A stretch of 43,947 nt of DNA from Thermoflexia bacterium (GTDB lineage Bacteria > Chloroflexota > Anaerolineae > B4-G1 > SLSP01): contig DUEJ01000014.1 in NCBI GenBank assembly GCA_011192175.1, positions 1-43,947 on the forward strand, given 5' to 3'. Below, one piece after another: positions 15,993 to 25,843 of the stretch. The notes beneath the pieces were generated by a model. The model saw only the letters and a program-made list of their open reading frames with translations. It did not search any database and was not told the origin of the DNA. Both the position numbers and the translations under genes were made by a program. Positions within the stretch are counted from its first letter, which is position 1, and every line of letters starts with the position of its first letter.

Positions 15993-16655
15993 ATGCGCGT
16001 TCCTGTGTTGAACATGCAGGGTGAGACGGTCCAAGAGGCTGAGCTACATCCTGAAATTTTTGAGGCTCGGGTGAACATACCGTTGATGCACCAGGCTCTT
16101 GTGCGGCAGCTGGCAAATGCTCGTCAGGGCACGCATAGTACCAAGACGCGCGGTGAAAACAATCGCACCAAAGCGAAGTGGTTTCGGCAAAAGGGAACCG
16201 GTCGGGCGCGTCATGGTAGCAGAAATGCTCCTATATTCGTGGGTGGTGGTGTCGCTCACGGGCCTAAACCGCATAGCTACAAGAAGCAAATGCCACGCAA
16301 GATGCGGCAGGCGGCTTTGCGTTCTATGCTGACCGTTTTGTTGGCAGAAGAGCGGATAGTGGTGGTAGATGCTTTGCAACTACCGGTGCCCAAAACAAAA
16401 GAAGCCATTAAAGTACTACGGAATCTGGCGGTCACGGGGAAGGTCTTGATCTTATTATCGAAGGATAACGAGTCGGTAGAACGGGCAGTGCGTAACTTAC
16501 CTAAGGTTGATACTTTGCGCGCTGGCTATCTGAATGTGCGAGATGCTTTGAGTGCAGATCATGTAATTATACCCTTGTCCGCACTCGGGGTGTTGGAATC
16601 TATTCTAGGGAAGACCTCCCAACAGAAACCCATGACTGGTTCAGAGGGGGAGTGA
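15993..16655 (+). CDS. rplD: 50S ribosomal protein L4
   Basis: 220 residues. The extended loop that lines the exit tunnel is present: GTHSTKTRGENN, KWFRQKGTGRARHGS and GGGVAHGPKPHSY. In E. coli L4 represses the S10 operon; the leader before rplC is a candidate target here. The tail ends in polar residues. GGGAGG within the rplC end serves as ribosome-binding site. Confidence 0.95.
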   Translation: MRVPVLNMQGETVQEAELHPEIFEARVNIPLMHQALVRQLANARQGTHSTKTRGENNRTKAKWFRQKGTGRARHGSRNAPIFVGGGVAHGPKPHSYKKQMPRKMRQAALRSMLTVLLAEERIVVVDALQLPVPKTKEAIKVLRNLAVTGKVLILLSKDNESVERAVRNLPKVDTLRAGYLNVRDALSADHVIIPLSALGVLESILGKTSQQKPMTGSEGE

Positions 16656-16659
16656 TATT

Positions 16660-16947
16660 ATGAATGTTTATGATGTGATTATCGCCCCAGTGTTTACCGA
16701 GAAATCGGAGGCGATGAAGTGGGACGGCAAGTACACTTTCGAGGTACATACCAAGGCTAATAAGAATGAAATCAAGAGGGCGGTTGAGGTTATTTACAAC
16801 GTGAAAGTTGCTTCTGTAAATACCATGATCATGCCCGCTAAGTTCTCTGGTTCGGCGGGCCGCCGTCGCGGGGTACGGACCAAGGTTTGGAAAAAAGCTA
16901 TTGTCTCGCTGGTTTCTGGGCAGCGAATTGTGGCGTTGGAGGCGTAA
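16660..16947 (+). CDS. rplW: 50S ribosomal protein L23
   Basis: 95 residues. [17 protein letters not shown] and [20 protein letters not shown] are typical. L23 lies at the tunnel exit and is the docking site for trigger factor and SRP. It starts four bases after rplD. Confidence 0.95.
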   Translation: MNVYDVIIAPVFTEKSEAMKWDGKYTFEVHTKANKNEIKRAVEVIYNVKVASVNTMIMPAKFSGSAGRRRGVRTKVWKKAIVSLVSGQRIVALEA

Positions 16948-16949
16948 TT

Positions 16950-17792
16950 ATGGGAATTAAGAAATTCAAACCTACATCTCCGGGCCGCCGTGGAATGACA
17001 GGTTACACATTTGAGGAGATTACGCGGAATAAACCAGAGCGGAGTTTGTTGCGCCCCTTGCGCAAGAAGGCCGGCCGTAATGTCCATGGGCGGATTACGG
17101 TTCATCACCGGGGTGGTGGTCATCGCCGGCAATACCGCTTGATTGATTTTCGGCGGAATAAATTTGGTATCCCTGCCCGCGTGGATAGTATTGAGTATGA
17201 TCCCAACCGCTCGGCGCGGATTGCGTTGTTAGTCTACGCTGATGGTGAGAAACGTTACATTATTGCTCCCTTGGGGTTGAAAGTCGGTGATAAGGTTATC
17301 AGCGATAAGGGGCCGGTGGAGTTGAATGTCGGTAATGCTACTCCGTTGGCTAATATCTCGGTAGGCACCACGGTGCATAACGTGGAGCTTTATCCTGGTC
17401 GCGGAGGACAGTTGGCCCGTGCGGCCGGCGTGGTGGCACGGGTGGTGGGGCGTGAAGGCGACTACGTGATATTGCGTCTACCCAGCACTGAGTTGCGGCG
17501 AGTACGCAAGGAATGTTTGGCCACCATTGGACAGGTAGGCAACGTTGAACATGCTAATGTCAAGTTGGGGAAAGCCGGTCGAAAGCGTTGGCGTGGCTGG
17601 CGCCCGACGGTTCGTGGTTCGGCGCGCTCGCCGCGTGACCATCCCCATGGTGGTGGCGAAGGGCGTTCCCCGATTGGGATGCCTGGTCCTAAATCCCCGT
17701 GGGGGTGGTACACACTGGGACGTAAGACCCGGCACAACCTCGCGACGGATAAGTACATTGTGCGCCGTCGGCGGAAAGGCCGCGAAAGGTAA
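16950..17792 (+). CDS. rplB: 50S ribosomal protein L2
   Basis: 280 residues from ATG 16950; the longer open frame to 16887 overlaps rplW and is not used. The start [28 protein letters not shown], and the C-terminal [12 protein letters not shown] with its catalytic-centre His are all present. L2 is needed for subunit association and peptidyl transfer. Confidence 0.96.
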   Translation: MGIKKFKPTSPGRRGMTGYTFEEITRNKPERSLLRPLRKKAGRNVHGRITVHHRGGGHRRQYRLIDFRRNKFGIPARVDSIEYDPNRSARIALLVYADGEKRYIIAPLGLKVGDKVISDKGPVELNVGNATPLANISVGTTVHNVELYPGRGGQLARAAGVVARVVGREGDYVILRLPSTELRRVRKECLATIGQVGNVEHANVKLGKAGRKRWRGWRPTVRGSARSPRDHPHGGGEGRSPIGMPGPKSPWGWYTLGRKTRHNLATDKYIVRRRRKGRER

Positions 17793-17807
17793 ACGGGAGG
17801 TAAGTAA

Positions 17808-18116
17808 ATGTCGCGTTCTCTGAAAAAAGGGCCGTATATTAGCCCGAAATTATTGAAAAAAATTGAAGAAATGAATCGTGCCGGGCAGAAGCGGGTTATT
17901 CGTACTTGGTCACGGGCCTCCGTCATATTCCCGCAGATGGTAGGACATACGATTGCCGTACATGATGGTCGGCGTCATGTTCCCATCTACGTTACAGAGA
18001 ATATGGTGGGACACCGTTTGGGTGAATTTGCGCCCACGCGGCTCTTCCGGGGTCACAGTAAGCGTGGTTCGGCTGCTGAAGAGAAAGAGCGCAAATCTAA
18101 GATCCCCGGTATATAG
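17808..18116 (+). CDS. rpsS: 30S ribosomal protein S19
   Basis: 102 residues. [11 protein letters not shown] and [23 protein letters not shown] are diagnostic. It sits in the 30S head with S13. A basic, Glu-rich tail of about ten residues extends it slightly. GGGAGG precedes the ATG. Confidence 0.95.
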   Translation: MSRSLKKGPYISPKLLKKIEEMNRAGQKRVIRTWSRASVIFPQMVGHTIAVHDGRRHVPIYVTENMVGHRLGEFAPTRLFRGHSKRGSAAEEKERKSKIPGI

Positions 18117-18135
18117 TAGGGGCGGAGTAAAAATT

Positions 18136-18492
18136 ATGGCAGAGAGAGTTCGAGCGCAGGTTAAACATGTTCATATGGCGCCTCGCAAGGTGCGGCGGAT
18201 TTTATCCCCGTTTCGGGGTATGAAGGCGCAGCAAGCGCTTTATATGTTGAAGGAGATGCCCCATGCTGCCGCGATGCCTGTGGCGAAGTTAGTGCGTTCC
18301 GCTATGGCAAATGCAGAGGTCAAGGGGTTAGATACAGATAGTTTGTATATTGTGCAACTGATGGCCGATGCAGGTTCCGGCGTTATGCCTGGCAAAGGCT
18401 GGCGTGCGCGCTGGGGCGGTCGGGGACGATATAAACCTATCCGTAAGCGCTCCTCACATATTACCGTCGTTCTTGAAGAGCGGTTTGAGTAG
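18136..18492 (+). CDS. rplV: 50S ribosomal protein L22
   Basis: 118 residues from ATG 18136, chosen for GGCGGAG just upstream and for MAERVRAQVKHVHMAPRKVR; the longer open frame runs back through rpsS. The loop GWRARWGGRGRYKPIRKRSSHITVVL reaches the exit tunnel, the region where macrolide-related changes occur in other bacteria. Confidence 0.95.
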   Translation: MAERVRAQVKHVHMAPRKVRRILSPFRGMKAQQALYMLKEMPHAAAMPVAKLVRSAMANAEVKGLDTDSLYIVQLMADAGSGVMPGKGWRARWGGRGRYKPIRKRSSHITVVLEERFE

Positions 18493-18512
18493 GTTAGGTA
18501 AGGAGGCGAATC

Positions 18513-19190
18513 TTGGGTCGTAAAGTTCATCCCTACGGTTTTCGTCTGGGCATTATCCGGGGTTGGAAGTCCCGGTGGTATGCTGAAGGACGTGACTACG
18601 TTAAGTTCTTAGAGGAAGATCGCAAAATTCGGGAGATAGTCTATGCTGATATGCGATCTCATACCAGAGATAATCAGTCAGCGGTCTCGCGTGTTGAGAT
18701 TGAGCGTTTCCCGCCCAATCAGGTTTCGGTGATTGTTTGGACCTCGCGGCCAGGCGTTGCTATTGGCCGTAAAGGTTCGAACGTCAAAGAGACACGAAGT
18801 AAATTGGAAAAGCTGACAGTTGGGAAACGGGTCCACATTGATGTACGTGAGATTAAGAATCCTGATCTGGATGCGAAGCTGGTGGCTGAAAACATCGTGG
18901 CGCAACTGGAGAAGCGAATTTATCATAACCGGGCGATGAAACGCGCGGTGCGTCAGGCGATGCGCGCTGGAGCAGAGGGCATTAAAATTATGTGCAAAGG
19001 GCGTCTTTCCGGTTCTGAGATGACACGCCGTGAGTGGATACGTGAGGGGCGGGTGCCTTTGCATACCCTCCGGGCCGATATTGACTACGCGCTACAAGAA
19101 GCGCGGACGGTTTCTGGCTTTATTGGCGTGCGGGTCTGGATTTATAAAGGCGATATCCTGGCTCCAGAAGCTACTACTAAGGCCAGCTAA
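18513..19190 (+). CDS. rpsC: 30S ribosomal protein S3
   Basis: 225 residues with a TTG start placed after AAGGAGG. GRKVHPYGFRLGI opens it, the KH-domain GRKGSNV is at about residues 87-93, and SGSEMTRREWIREGRVPLHTLRADIDY follows. S3 forms the mRNA entry channel with S4 and S5. It is a little longer than many homologues at the C-terminus. Confidence 0.95.
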   Translation: MGRKVHPYGFRLGIIRGWKSRWYAEGRDYVKFLEEDRKIREIVYADMRSHTRDNQSAVSRVEIERFPPNQVSVIVWTSRPGVAIGRKGSNVKETRSKLEKLTVGKRVHIDVREIKNPDLDAKLVAENIVAQLEKRIYHNRAMKRAVRQAMRAGAEGIKIMCKGRLSGSEMTRREWIREGRVPLHTLRADIDYALQEARTVSGFIGVRVWIYKGDILAPEATTKAS

Positions 19191-19224
19191 TAATAGCTGT
19201 GCAGGATAGTTAGGAGGTGGGATT

Positions 19225-19656
19225 ATGTTGATGCCTAAACGAGTAAAATATCGTAAGCAGCATCGCGGGCGCATGAAAGGGAAGGCGTCCCGTGGTGTGA
19301 AGGTTGATTTTGGGGATTATGGGTTGCAGGCATTGGAACCTGCCTGGATAACAGCGCGCCAGATCGAATCTGCGCGGCGGGCTATCGTGCGTCACATGCG
19401 GCGGCGGGGAAAGTATTGGATTCGTATTTTCCCCGATAAATCGGTCTCTGCAAAGCCGGCCGAATCGCGCATGGGAAAAGGTAAGGGCGTGGTGGATCGA
19501 TGGGTGGCCGTGGTGCGTCCAGGACGGGTCATGTTTGAAATTAGCGGCGTGAATGACGAGATAGCTTTAGCGGCACTGCGCTTAGCTGCGCATAAAATGC
19601 CCATTAGAACCCAGGTGATTACACGGCTAGGGTTGGGCGAATCAATGGGAGAATAG
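19225..19656 (+). CDS. rplP: 50S ribosomal protein L16
   Basis: 143 residues. [19 protein letters not shown] and the segment [20 protein letters not shown] are typical. L16 lies close to A-site tRNA on the 50S subunit. GGAGG precedes the start. Confidence 0.95.
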   Translation: MLMPKRVKYRKQHRGRMKGKASRGVKVDFGDYGLQALEPAWITARQIESARRAIVRHMRRRGKYWIRIFPDKSVSAKPAESRMGKGKGVVDRWVAVVRPGRVMFEISGVNDEIALAALRLAAHKMPIRTQVITRLGLGESMGE

Positions 19657-19659
19657 GTG

Positions 19660-19902
19660 ATGCAAGCTAGTGAGTTACGGGAATTAACAAATGAGGAATT
19701 ACAGCTTCGCCTTCAGGAGACCCGACGGGAACTGTTCAACCTGCGGCAGCAGTGGTATGATGGCAGTTTGATGGATGTGAATGTTATTCGTGGGGTGCGA
19801 AAGGACATCGCTCGCATCCTAACCATTCTCCGTGAACGTGAGTTGGCGGCAGAGATGGTAGTGACATCCCCGCTCCAAAATGAAGTAGGAGGTGCGGCAT
19901 GA
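19660..19902 (+). CDS. rpmC: 50S ribosomal protein L29
   Basis: 80 residues from ATG 19660 (a GTG start at 19657 would add one Met). [17 protein letters not shown] and [12 protein letters not shown] match the family, though GALxNP-type residues vary. It is longer than most L29 because of a C-terminal tail (about residues 62-80). It sits next to L23 at the tunnel exit and overlaps rpsQ by four bases. Confidence 0.92.
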   Translation: MQASELRELTNEELQLRLQETRRELFNLRQQWYDGSLMDVNVIRGVRKDIARILTILRERELAAEMVVTSPLQNEVGGAA

Positions 19903-20150
19903 AAGAGCGACGTAAGCAGCTGGTGGGAGTAGTGACCAGCGATAAAATGGATAAAACCGTGGTTGTGCGGGTGGAGCGTCGTTATCGGCATAAGCTATAC
20001 CAAAAGGTAATTAGCTCGGCCAAAAAATATATGGCGCATGACGAAGAAAATGCTTGCCGCGTTGGTGATAAAGTGCGCATTGTAGAATCGCGCCCCCGGA
20101 GCCGCCGTAAGCGCTGGGATATCGAAGAGATTCTGAGACACGTTACGTGA
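19899..20150 (+). CDS. rpsQ: 30S ribosomal protein S17
   Basis: 83 residues. [19 protein letters not shown] and the OB-fold segment [17 protein letters not shown] identify it. It binds the 5' domain of 16S rRNA. ATGA overlap with rpmC suggests coupled translation. Confidence 0.95.
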   Translation: MKERRKQLVGVVTSDKMDKTVVVRVERRYRHKLYQKVISSAKKYMAHDEENACRVGDKVRIVESRPRSRRKRWDIEEILRHVT

Positions 20151-20160
20151 GGAGCTAACT

Positions 20161-20532
20161 ATGATTCAAAGCGAAACACGTCTTAAAGTTGCGGATAATA
20201 CAGGAGCACAAGAAATTCTTTGCATTCAGGTGTTGGGTGGCTCGCGGCGCCGCTACGGTTCTGTGGGGGATATTATTGTGGCAGCTGTGAAAGCTGCTAG
20301 TCCGAGTTCTTCTGTTAAAAAAGGAGAAGTGGTACGAGCGGTTGTGGTGCGGGTGGCACAAGGTTATCACCGCGCTGATGGTTCTCATATCCGTTTCGAT
20401 GAGAACGCGGCCGTAATCCTAGATAAAAATGGGATTAACCCTAGAGGTACTCGTATTTTTGGGCCGGTGGCCCGTGAGTTGCGCGAGAAAGGCTATGCAA
20501 AGATCGCCTCTCTGGCACCGGAAGTGTTGTGA
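20161..20532 (+). CDS. rplN: 50S ribosomal protein L14
   Basis: 123 residues, standard length. [18 protein letters not shown] and [18 protein letters not shown] are diagnostic. L14 lies at the subunit interface, forming bridge B8 with 16S rRNA. GGAG precedes the ATG. Confidence 0.96.
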   Translation: MIQSETRLKVADNTGAQEILCIQVLGGSRRRYGSVGDIIVAAVKAASPSSSVKKGEVVRAVVVRVAQGYHRADGSHIRFDENAAVILDKNGINPRGTRIFGPVARELREKGYAKIASLAPEVL

Positions 20533-20556
20533 GCAGGGATAAGGCGGTTTAATAAG

Positions 20557-20880
20557 ATGAAGCGGATTAAGAAAGGTGATAAAGTTGAAGTGATTTCCGG
20601 GAACTACCGTGGAGTGCGGGGAGAAGTCTTGCGCGTGTTGTCTAAAGAGGATCGCGTAGTCGTTTCCAACGTCGCCATTGTTACCAAGCATCAACGCCCG
20701 GTACGCGCGGGGCGGTCTCAGATGCAGGCGGGGCGCATTAAGTTCGAGGCTCCGATTTATACTTCTAAGGTGATGCCCATCTGTCAGCATTGTGACGCCC
20801 CGGTGCGGGTTGGTTTTACTCTGTTGGATGATGGTCATAAAGTAAGGGTCTGCCGTAAATGCGGTGGAGCCATTGACTAA
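20557..20880 (+). CDS. rplX: 50S ribosomal protein L24
   Basis: 107 residues. The KOW motif KKGDKVEVISGNYRGVRGEVL is at the N-terminus, and a zinc-ribbon-like CQHC...CRKC pair lies near the C-terminus (about residues 75-102). It is an assembly initiator that binds 23S rRNA domain I. Confidence 0.94.
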   Translation: MKRIKKGDKVEVISGNYRGVRGEVLRVLSKEDRVVVSNVAIVTKHQRPVRAGRSQMQAGRIKFEAPIYTSKVMPICQHCDAPVRVGFTLLDDGHKVRVCRKCGGAID

Positions 20881-20893
20881 AGGAGTGTGAGAT

Positions 20894-21433
20894 ATGCCTG
20901 AGCTGAAGAAACGGTACGAGGAAGAAATAGTGCCGGCATTGATGGCCGAGTTTGGTTATGATAGCGTGATGCAAGTGCCGCGCATTCGGAAGATGGTGCT
21001 CAATGTGGGCATGGGGGAAGCTCTGGATAATCCCAAATCAATTGATTACGCTGTGCGCGATTTAGCCACGATTACCGGGCAACAGCCAGTGGTAATTAAG
21101 GCCCGTAAATCGATTGCGGCTTTCAAATTGCGGGCGGGGCAACCAATAGGGGTGAAGGTAACCTTACGCGGTAAGCGCATGTGGGCCTTTTTGGATCGCT
21201 TGATAAATATCGCGTTGCCGCGCACTAGGGACTTTCGGGGAGTTCCCGATAAATTTGATGGGCGAGGTAACTATACTCTGGGTTTGCGTGAGCAATTACT
21301 CTTCCCGGAAATTGATTATGATCAGATTGATAAAGTCAGGGGTTTTGAGATAAGTATTAACACATCCGCTGAAACAGATGAGGAAGCCTACCGTCTATTG
21401 ACGATGTTAGGTATGCCTTTCCGCCAGCGGTGA
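20894..21433 (+). CDS. rplE: 50S ribosomal protein L5
   Basis: 179 residues. [36 protein letters not shown] and [19 protein letters not shown] are typical. L5 binds 5S rRNA together with L18 in the central protuberance. Confidence 0.96.
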   Translation: MPELKKRYEEEIVPALMAEFGYDSVMQVPRIRKMVLNVGMGEALDNPKSIDYAVRDLATITGQQPVVIKARKSIAAFKLRAGQPIGVKVTLRGKRMWAFLDRLINIALPRTRDFRGVPDKFDGRGNYTLGLREQLLFPEIDYDQIDKVRGFEISINTSAETDEEAYRLLTMLGMPFRQR

Positions 21434-21469
21434 TCGTGGAAATACAGTAGGGTAGAGAGGTAAAATAAT

Positions 21470-21652
21470 ATGGCGAAAACATCGATGCCGATTCGGGAAA
21501 CTCGGCGCAAGTATAAAGTGCGAGTGCGTAACCGTTGTAGCCGTTGTGGTCGTCCACGCGGTTACTATCGTCGCTTTGGACTCTGCAGAATTTGCTTGCG
21601 AGAAATGGCGTTAGAGGGTAAGATTCCCGGTTTAAAAAAGGCAAGTTGGTAG
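21470..21652 (+). CDS. rpsZ: 30S ribosomal protein S14, zinc-binding form
   Basis: 60 residues, the short zinc-containing form. Cys residues in CSRC and CRIC (about 23-42) bind zinc. [12 protein letters not shown] and the end [10 protein letters not shown] fit the type Z family, unlike the longer zinc-free S14 of E. coli. Confidence 0.95.
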   Translation: MAKTSMPIRETRRKYKVRVRNRCSRCGRPRGYYRRFGLCRICLREMALEGKIPGLKKASW

Positions 21653-21665
21653 TGAGGTTGAGATA

Positions 21666-22073
21666 ATGACAGATTCAATTGCCGATATGTTGACTCGGAT
21701 TCGTAACGCCTTAATGGTGCGACACAGTACTGTTGCCATGCCCATGTCCAAGATGAAGGTGGCAATCGCCAAAGTCTTGCGGGATGAAGGGTACATTGAG
21801 GATTACAAGGTGGTCGAGGAACAAGAAAAACCGCAAGCCACTCTATATATCAAGTTGAAGTACGTGGGGAAACGTAAAGAGCAACGCTCGGTGATCACCG
21901 GTTTGAAGCGGGTGAGTAAGCCAGGGCGGCGTATTTATGCTTCAGTCGAGCAGATTCCCTGGGTGCGTAGTGGTATGGGCATCGCTATTCTTACCACTCC
22001 CAAAGGGGTTATTACAGGACAACAGTCCCGACGTCTAAACGTTGGCGGGGAAGTTATTTGCCACGTTTGGTAG
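21666..22073 (+). CDS. rpsH: 30S ribosomal protein S8
   Basis: 135 residues. DSIADMLTRIRNA and the C-terminal GMGIAILTTPKGVITGQQSR with a final CHVW are typical. S8 binds helix 21 of 16S rRNA and in E. coli represses the spc operon. It is followed by a 134-base gap with a clear hairpin. Confidence 0.95.
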   Translation: MTDSIADMLTRIRNALMVRHSTVAMPMSKMKVAIAKVLRDEGYIEDYKVVEEQEKPQATLYIKLKYVGKRKEQRSVITGLKRVSKPGRRIYASVEQIPWVRSGMGIAILTTPKGVITGQQSRRLNVGGEVICHVW

Positions 22074-22100
22074 TTGCGTAGTTAACTTCCGCGGATCAAG

Positions 22101-22151
22101 TTGAAAGCGTACAGAAAAAGCTGTGCAACCGTGTAGCTATTTAGCTTTCAA
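22101..22151 (+). promoter_or_regulatory. Hairpin in the rpsH-rplF gap
   Basis: TTGAAAGC (22101-22108) pairs perfectly with GCTTTCAA (22144-22151); smaller pairings such as CAG with CTG lie inside. No T run follows. The gap is far longer than others in the spc section, so it may hold an RNA regulatory element, for example an S8 target or a processing site. The function is unproven. Confidence 0.45.
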
Positions 22152-22207
22152 TTCTGAAGGGCTGGTTGACTGCCCAGGCAACTGACGGGCTAATTTGGAG
22201 GTACAGA

Positions 22208-22753
22208 ATGTCTCGAATTGGTAAAATGCCGATTCCGGTCCCATCCGGAGTTGAGGTGGATATTGTGGGGACAAACGTAACGGTAAGCGGTCCCCAAGGG
22301 AAGCTGACACAAACTTTCTCTTCAGAGATGAAAATTTTTTTGAAAGAGAAAGTTGTGTACGTGGAGCGTCCTGATGATGAGCGCAAGTCAAAGGCTATCC
22401 ATGGTTTGACTCGCGCGCTAATCAATAATATGGTACAAGGTGTCTTCAAAGGTTACCAGAAGGCTCTGGAAATCCATGGCACCGGATACCGTGCTGAGAA
22501 GCGTGGAGAAACGTTGGTCATGACGTTGGGGTTTTCGCATCCGGTAGAGATTGTGCCGCCAGAAGGACTGGTGTTTGAGGTGAATCCACGTGCTAATACC
22601 ATTGTTGTCAAGGGTGCTGATAAGCAGCTAGTCGGGCAACTGGCGGCCGAAATCCGCCATTGGCGGCCAGTGGAACCCTACCTGGGTAAGGGGATTCGCT
22701 ATGTTGGTGAGAAAGTGCGGCGTAAGGCTGGTAAGGCTGGTAAGGCGATCTAG
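22208..22753 (+). CDS. rplF: 50S ribosomal protein L6
   Basis: 181 residues from ATG 22208, preceded by GGAGG; the longer frame to 22166 is rejected. SRIGKMPIPVPSGV, IHGTGYRAEKRG and PVEPYLGKGIRYVGEKV are diagnostic. L6 lies near the factor-binding site of the 50S subunit. The tail KAGKAGKAI is a short repeat. Confidence 0.95.
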   Translation: MSRIGKMPIPVPSGVEVDIVGTNVTVSGPQGKLTQTFSSEMKIFLKEKVVYVERPDDERKSKAIHGLTRALINNMVQGVFKGYQKALEIHGTGYRAEKRGETLVMTLGFSHPVEIVPPEGLVFEVNPRANTIVVKGADKQLVGQLAAEIRHWRPVEPYLGKGIRYVGEKVRRKAGKAGKAI

Positions 22754-22800
22754 TTTTAATTGTACGTGGTGCCGAGGGTAATTAAAAGGATGGATGAATA

Positions 22801-23166
22801 ATGAAACCAGGGGGTAATCGTAGTAGAGCCCGAGAGCGACGTCGTTTGCACGTTCGTAAGAAAGTGTCTGGGACGTCAGAACGTCCCCGTCTGAATGTCT
22901 TTCGTAGTTTGAATCATATTTATGCTCAAATTATTGATGATACGGTGGGGTATACGTTAGCTGCCGCTTCAACGATGGATAAGGGAATTCGGCTGACTGC
23001 TGAGCTGACTAAGGTTGAAGAGGCGCGGGTTGTAGGTCAATTGCTGGCAGAACGGGCATTGGCAAAAGGAATTAAGCAGGTTGTTTTTGACCGGGCTGGA
23101 TATAAATTCCATGGTCGCGTGAAAGCGTTGGCCGAGGCGGCCCGCAAGGCTGGCCTGGATTTCTGA
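22801..23166 (+). CDS. rplR: 50S ribosomal protein L18
   Basis: 121 residues. [20 protein letters not shown] and the C-terminal [22 protein letters not shown] match the family. It binds 5S rRNA with L5. Confidence 0.95.
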   Translation: MKPGGNRSRARERRRLHVRKKVSGTSERPRLNVFRSLNHIYAQIIDDTVGYTLAAASTMDKGIRLTAELTKVEEARVVGQLLAERALAKGIKQVVFDRAGYKFHGRVKALAEAARKAGLDF

Positions 23167-23198
23167 AGTGCCATTGGATGAAAATGGCAGGAGGAAAA

Positions 23199-23726
23199 AT
23201 GAGTCGACAAAATAGGCGTGAAGAGGTGTCAGAACTGGATGAGCGGGTAGTCGATATTACACGCGTCTCCAAGGTAGTGAAAGGTGGACGTGCTTTCCAT
23301 TTTCGTGTGGTAGCGGTGGTCGGAAACAATAAGGGTGAGGTGGGCGTGGGAATCGGCAAAGCTCCTAAGGTCCCCGAAGCCATTGGTAAAGCCACTGAGC
23401 GTGCGCGGCGGGATATGGTCTCTGTTGTGCTGGAGGGGACTACGGTTCCGCACGAGGCAGTAGGCGAATGTAGTCGGGCGCGTGTGTTAGTGCGTCCGGC
23501 CACTCCCGGGACTGGTGTGATTGCAGGCGGCCCGGCGCGCGCAGTCTTGGAAGCCGCTGGGGTACATGATGTGCTAACTAAATCACTAGGCAGTGCCAAG
23601 CAAATTAATGTTATTCAGGCAACTTGGGATGCACTGAAGCAGATGCGGAGTGTCGAAGAGGTAGCGCGGGACCGGGGTGTACCAGAAGCTCGCGTGATGC
23701 CTTTCTGGCGAAGGAGTGAGAGCTGA
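23199..23726 (+). CDS. rpsE: 30S ribosomal protein S5
   Basis: 175 residues from ATG 23199, selected by GGAGG five bases upstream; an in-frame ATG at 23178 lacks such a site. [34 protein letters not shown] and [19 protein letters not shown] are typical. S5 contributes to decoding accuracy and the mRNA entry channel. Its stop overlaps the rpmD start by one base. Confidence 0.95.
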   Translation: MSRQNRREEVSELDERVVDITRVSKVVKGGRAFHFRVVAVVGNNKGEVGVGIGKAPKVPEAIGKATERARRDMVSVVLEGTTVPHEAVGECSRARVLVRPATPGTGVIAGGPARAVLEAAGVHDVLTKSLGSAKQINVIQATWDALKQMRSVEEVARDRGVPEARVMPFWRRSES

Positions 23727-23929
23727 TGGCTGAACAGGGCCGGCTAAAAATCAAATTAGTGCGTAGCCCAATTGGCTACTCGGTGCGCCAGAAACGTACA
23801 GTGCGCGCCTTGGGTTTACGCAAAATCAATCAAGTTGTGGAGCGACCGGCTAATGATGCTATTCGCGGGATGATATTTAAGGTCTCTCATTTGGTTCAAG
23901 TTGAGGAAATCGTCAATCCCGCGGCATAG
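23726..23929 (+). CDS. rpmD: 50S ribosomal protein L30
   Basis: 67 residues. [25 protein letters not shown] and the VEEIVNP end are typical. Start and preceding stop share a base (TGATG), so translation is coupled to rpsE. Confidence 0.95.
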   Translation: MAEQGRLKIKLVRSPIGYSVRQKRTVRALGLRKINQVVERPANDAIRGMIFKVSHLVQVEEIVNPAA

Positions 23930-23954
23930 TGGGGTTGTGGTTGGAGGATATAGT

Positions 23955-24437
23955 ATGAAGTTACATGATCTAAAACCTGCTCCTGGTTCAACTAAGCGGC
24001 GGAAGAGGGTCGGGCGTGGTATAGCAGCCGGACAAGGTAAGACCGCTGGTCGTGGGACCAAAGGTCAAAATTCTCGTGCGGGTGGTGGTGTTAAACCTTA
24101 TTTTGAAGGTGGACAATTACCTCTCGTGCGCAAGCTCCCTTTTGTGCGGGGGCAGGGGTTTTCCGATCCTTGGAGGGTTAAATTTCAGCCGGTGAATGTC
24201 TATGAGCTCTCAGTATTGTTTACGACGGGAGATGTGATTACCTTGTCCGCGTTAGTGGCACAAGGATTGATCAGGAATGAAAAAGAGCTGGTAGTTATCT
24301 TGGGTGATGGGGAAATTGATATCCCCGTGGCGGTGCAGGCGCATCGGATTTCCAAGAGTGCGCGCGCTAAAATTGAAGCCGCTGGTGGCACAGTTGAATT
24401 ATTGCCCTGGAAGCGAGGCGGCTACCGTACTCGCTAA
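23955..24437 (+). CDS. rplO: 50S ribosomal protein L15
   Basis: 160 residues from ATG 23955 with GGAGG upstream. KLHDLKPAPGSTKRRKRVGRG and the Gly/Arg-rich segment through GRGTKGQNSRAGGGVKP lead into a globular C-terminal part. L15 is a late 50S assembly protein. Confidence 0.95.
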   Translation: MKLHDLKPAPGSTKRRKRVGRGIAAGQGKTAGRGTKGQNSRAGGGVKPYFEGGQLPLVRKLPFVRGQGFSDPWRVKFQPVNVYELSVLFTTGDVITLSALVAQGLIRNEKELVVILGDGEIDIPVAVQAHRISKSARAKIEAAGGTVELLPWKRGGYRTR

Positions 24438-24463
24438 CTCAGTTTAGTGGAGGAGGAATTAAA

Positions 24464-25768
24464 ATGATTGAAGCCCTGCGTAAAGCATTAAGATTGCCAG
24501 ATTTGCGGCGACGCTTGCTTTATACTCTGCTAATTCTGATAATTTATCGTTTGACATCCAATATCCCGGTACCGGGAGTGGATCGTGAGGCCTTGCAGCA
24601 GATCCTTTCCGGAGGGTCAGCCACGGGGCAGCTGATCAATTTGTTGGATATGCTCTCTGGTGGTGCCGTAGCAAATTTTTCTGTATTGGCGGCGGGAGTT
24701 TCACCTTACGTGACCTCTTCAATCGTTGTGCAGTTGCTATTACCTATTTTTCCAAGACTTGAACAGATGATCAAGGATGAGGGTGAAGAGGGCCAGCGGA
24801 AGATGAACCAGTGGGTTTTTTATCTGACTGTCCCTTTGGCATTCTTATACTCTTTTGGATTAGCGCAATCGCTTACCGCAGCGTCTAATGTGTTGCCTGA
24901 ATTTGGTTTTGGAAGTGGGCAAGTGCTTTCTACTATCACTGTTCTGCTAACTATGACTGCCGGGACTATGTTCGCCGTGTGGCTAGGCGAGTTGATTACT
25001 GAACAGGGGATTGGAAATGGTCTCTCATTGATTATCTTCGGAGGTATCGTTTCGCGAGTTCCCTCGAATCTAGCGCAGATATGGGCTACTGAGGATCGTA
25101 TTTTGGGCATTGCGCTCTTTTTGATTCTTACCATTCTGACCATCTTAGTCATCGTTTACGTGCAGGAAGGAGAACGTCGTATCCGCGTGCAGTATGGCAA
25201 ACGGGTACGCGGAATGAAAATGTATGGTGGGGGAAGCACTTACATTCCGCTGAAGGTTAATACGGCAGGGATGATCCCCTTGATCTTTGCGCAGTCCATT
25301 CTCTCTTTCCCAGCAGTAATTGCGCAATTCTTTGTGGGGAGCACTAATCCGGGGGTGCGAGATTTTGCGACGGGGGTGATGGGATTCTTCAGTGGTTCGA
25401 ATCCATGGTATACGCCGCTTTATTTTGCGGCCGTGGTTGGATTCACTTACTTCTACACTGATGTGATGGTGCAACAGCAAAATTTACCGGAGTCCTTGCA
25501 AAGACAGGGAGGCTTCATTCCGGGTGTACGCCCTGGGCGTAGAACAGAAGCGTTCATCAATGGTGTTTACCGCCGGATCACGTTGGTTGGAGCTCTTTTC
25601 CTGGGAGGCGTAGCGGTTTTACCCTTCATTGTCAGATTTTTCACGAGTGTCAATGTGATGGTAATTGGCAGCTCCGGGCTTTTGATTGTCGTAGGCGTGG
25701 TAGTAGATACGATGCGCCAGCTGGAAGCGCAATTGTTGATGCGTCACTACGATGGTTTCTTGCGATAA
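24464..25768 (+). CDS. secY: Protein translocase subunit SecY
   Basis: 434 residues with about ten hydrophobic membrane segments. RRRLLYTLLILIIYRLTSNIPVPG, the plug-region GGAVANFSVLAAGVSPYVTSSI, TEQGIGNGLSLIIF and the cytosolic loop GMKMYGGGSTYIPLKVN are diagnostic. It is the channel for protein export. In many bacteria adk, map and infA follow; here a 170-base gap leads directly to rpmJ. Confidence 0.97.
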   Translation: MIEALRKALRLPDLRRRLLYTLLILIIYRLTSNIPVPGVDREALQQILSGGSATGQLINLLDMLSGGAVANFSVLAAGVSPYVTSSIVVQLLLPIFPRLEQMIKDEGEEGQRKMNQWVFYLTVPLAFLYSFGLAQSLTAASNVLPEFGFGSGQVLSTITVLLTMTAGTMFAVWLGELITEQGIGNGLSLIIFGGIVSRVPSNLAQIWATEDRILGIALFLILTILTILVIVYVQEGERRIRVQYGKRVRGMKMYGGGSTYIPLKVNTAGMIPLIFAQSILSFPAVIAQFFVGSTNPGVRDFATGVMGFFSGSNPWYTPLYFAAVVGFTYFYTDVMVQQQNLPESLQRQGGFIPGVRPGRRTEAFINGVYRRITLVGALFLGGVAVLPFIVRFFTSVNVMVIGSSGLLIVVGVVVDTMRQLEAQLLMRHYDGFLR

Positions 25769-25826
25769 TTGAAGTCTAGGAAGCTTGTCAAACTGATAAA
25801 AGCGGGTATCATGCGGTCTTGGTTTA

Positions 25827-25843
25827 CGAATAACCATTATTCG
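25827..25843. repeat. Small hairpin in the secY-rpmJ gap
   Basis: CGAATAA-CCA-TTATTCG, a seven-base perfect stem with no T run. It lies in the 170-base gap where adk, map and infA are usually found. No gene or gene remnant was recognised in 25769-25938. Confidence 0.4.

Noticed and set aside
15352-16116. 254-residue minus-strand open frame
   Set aside because: Antisense of rplC and rplD; His/Pro/Ser-rich composition typical of a shadow frame.
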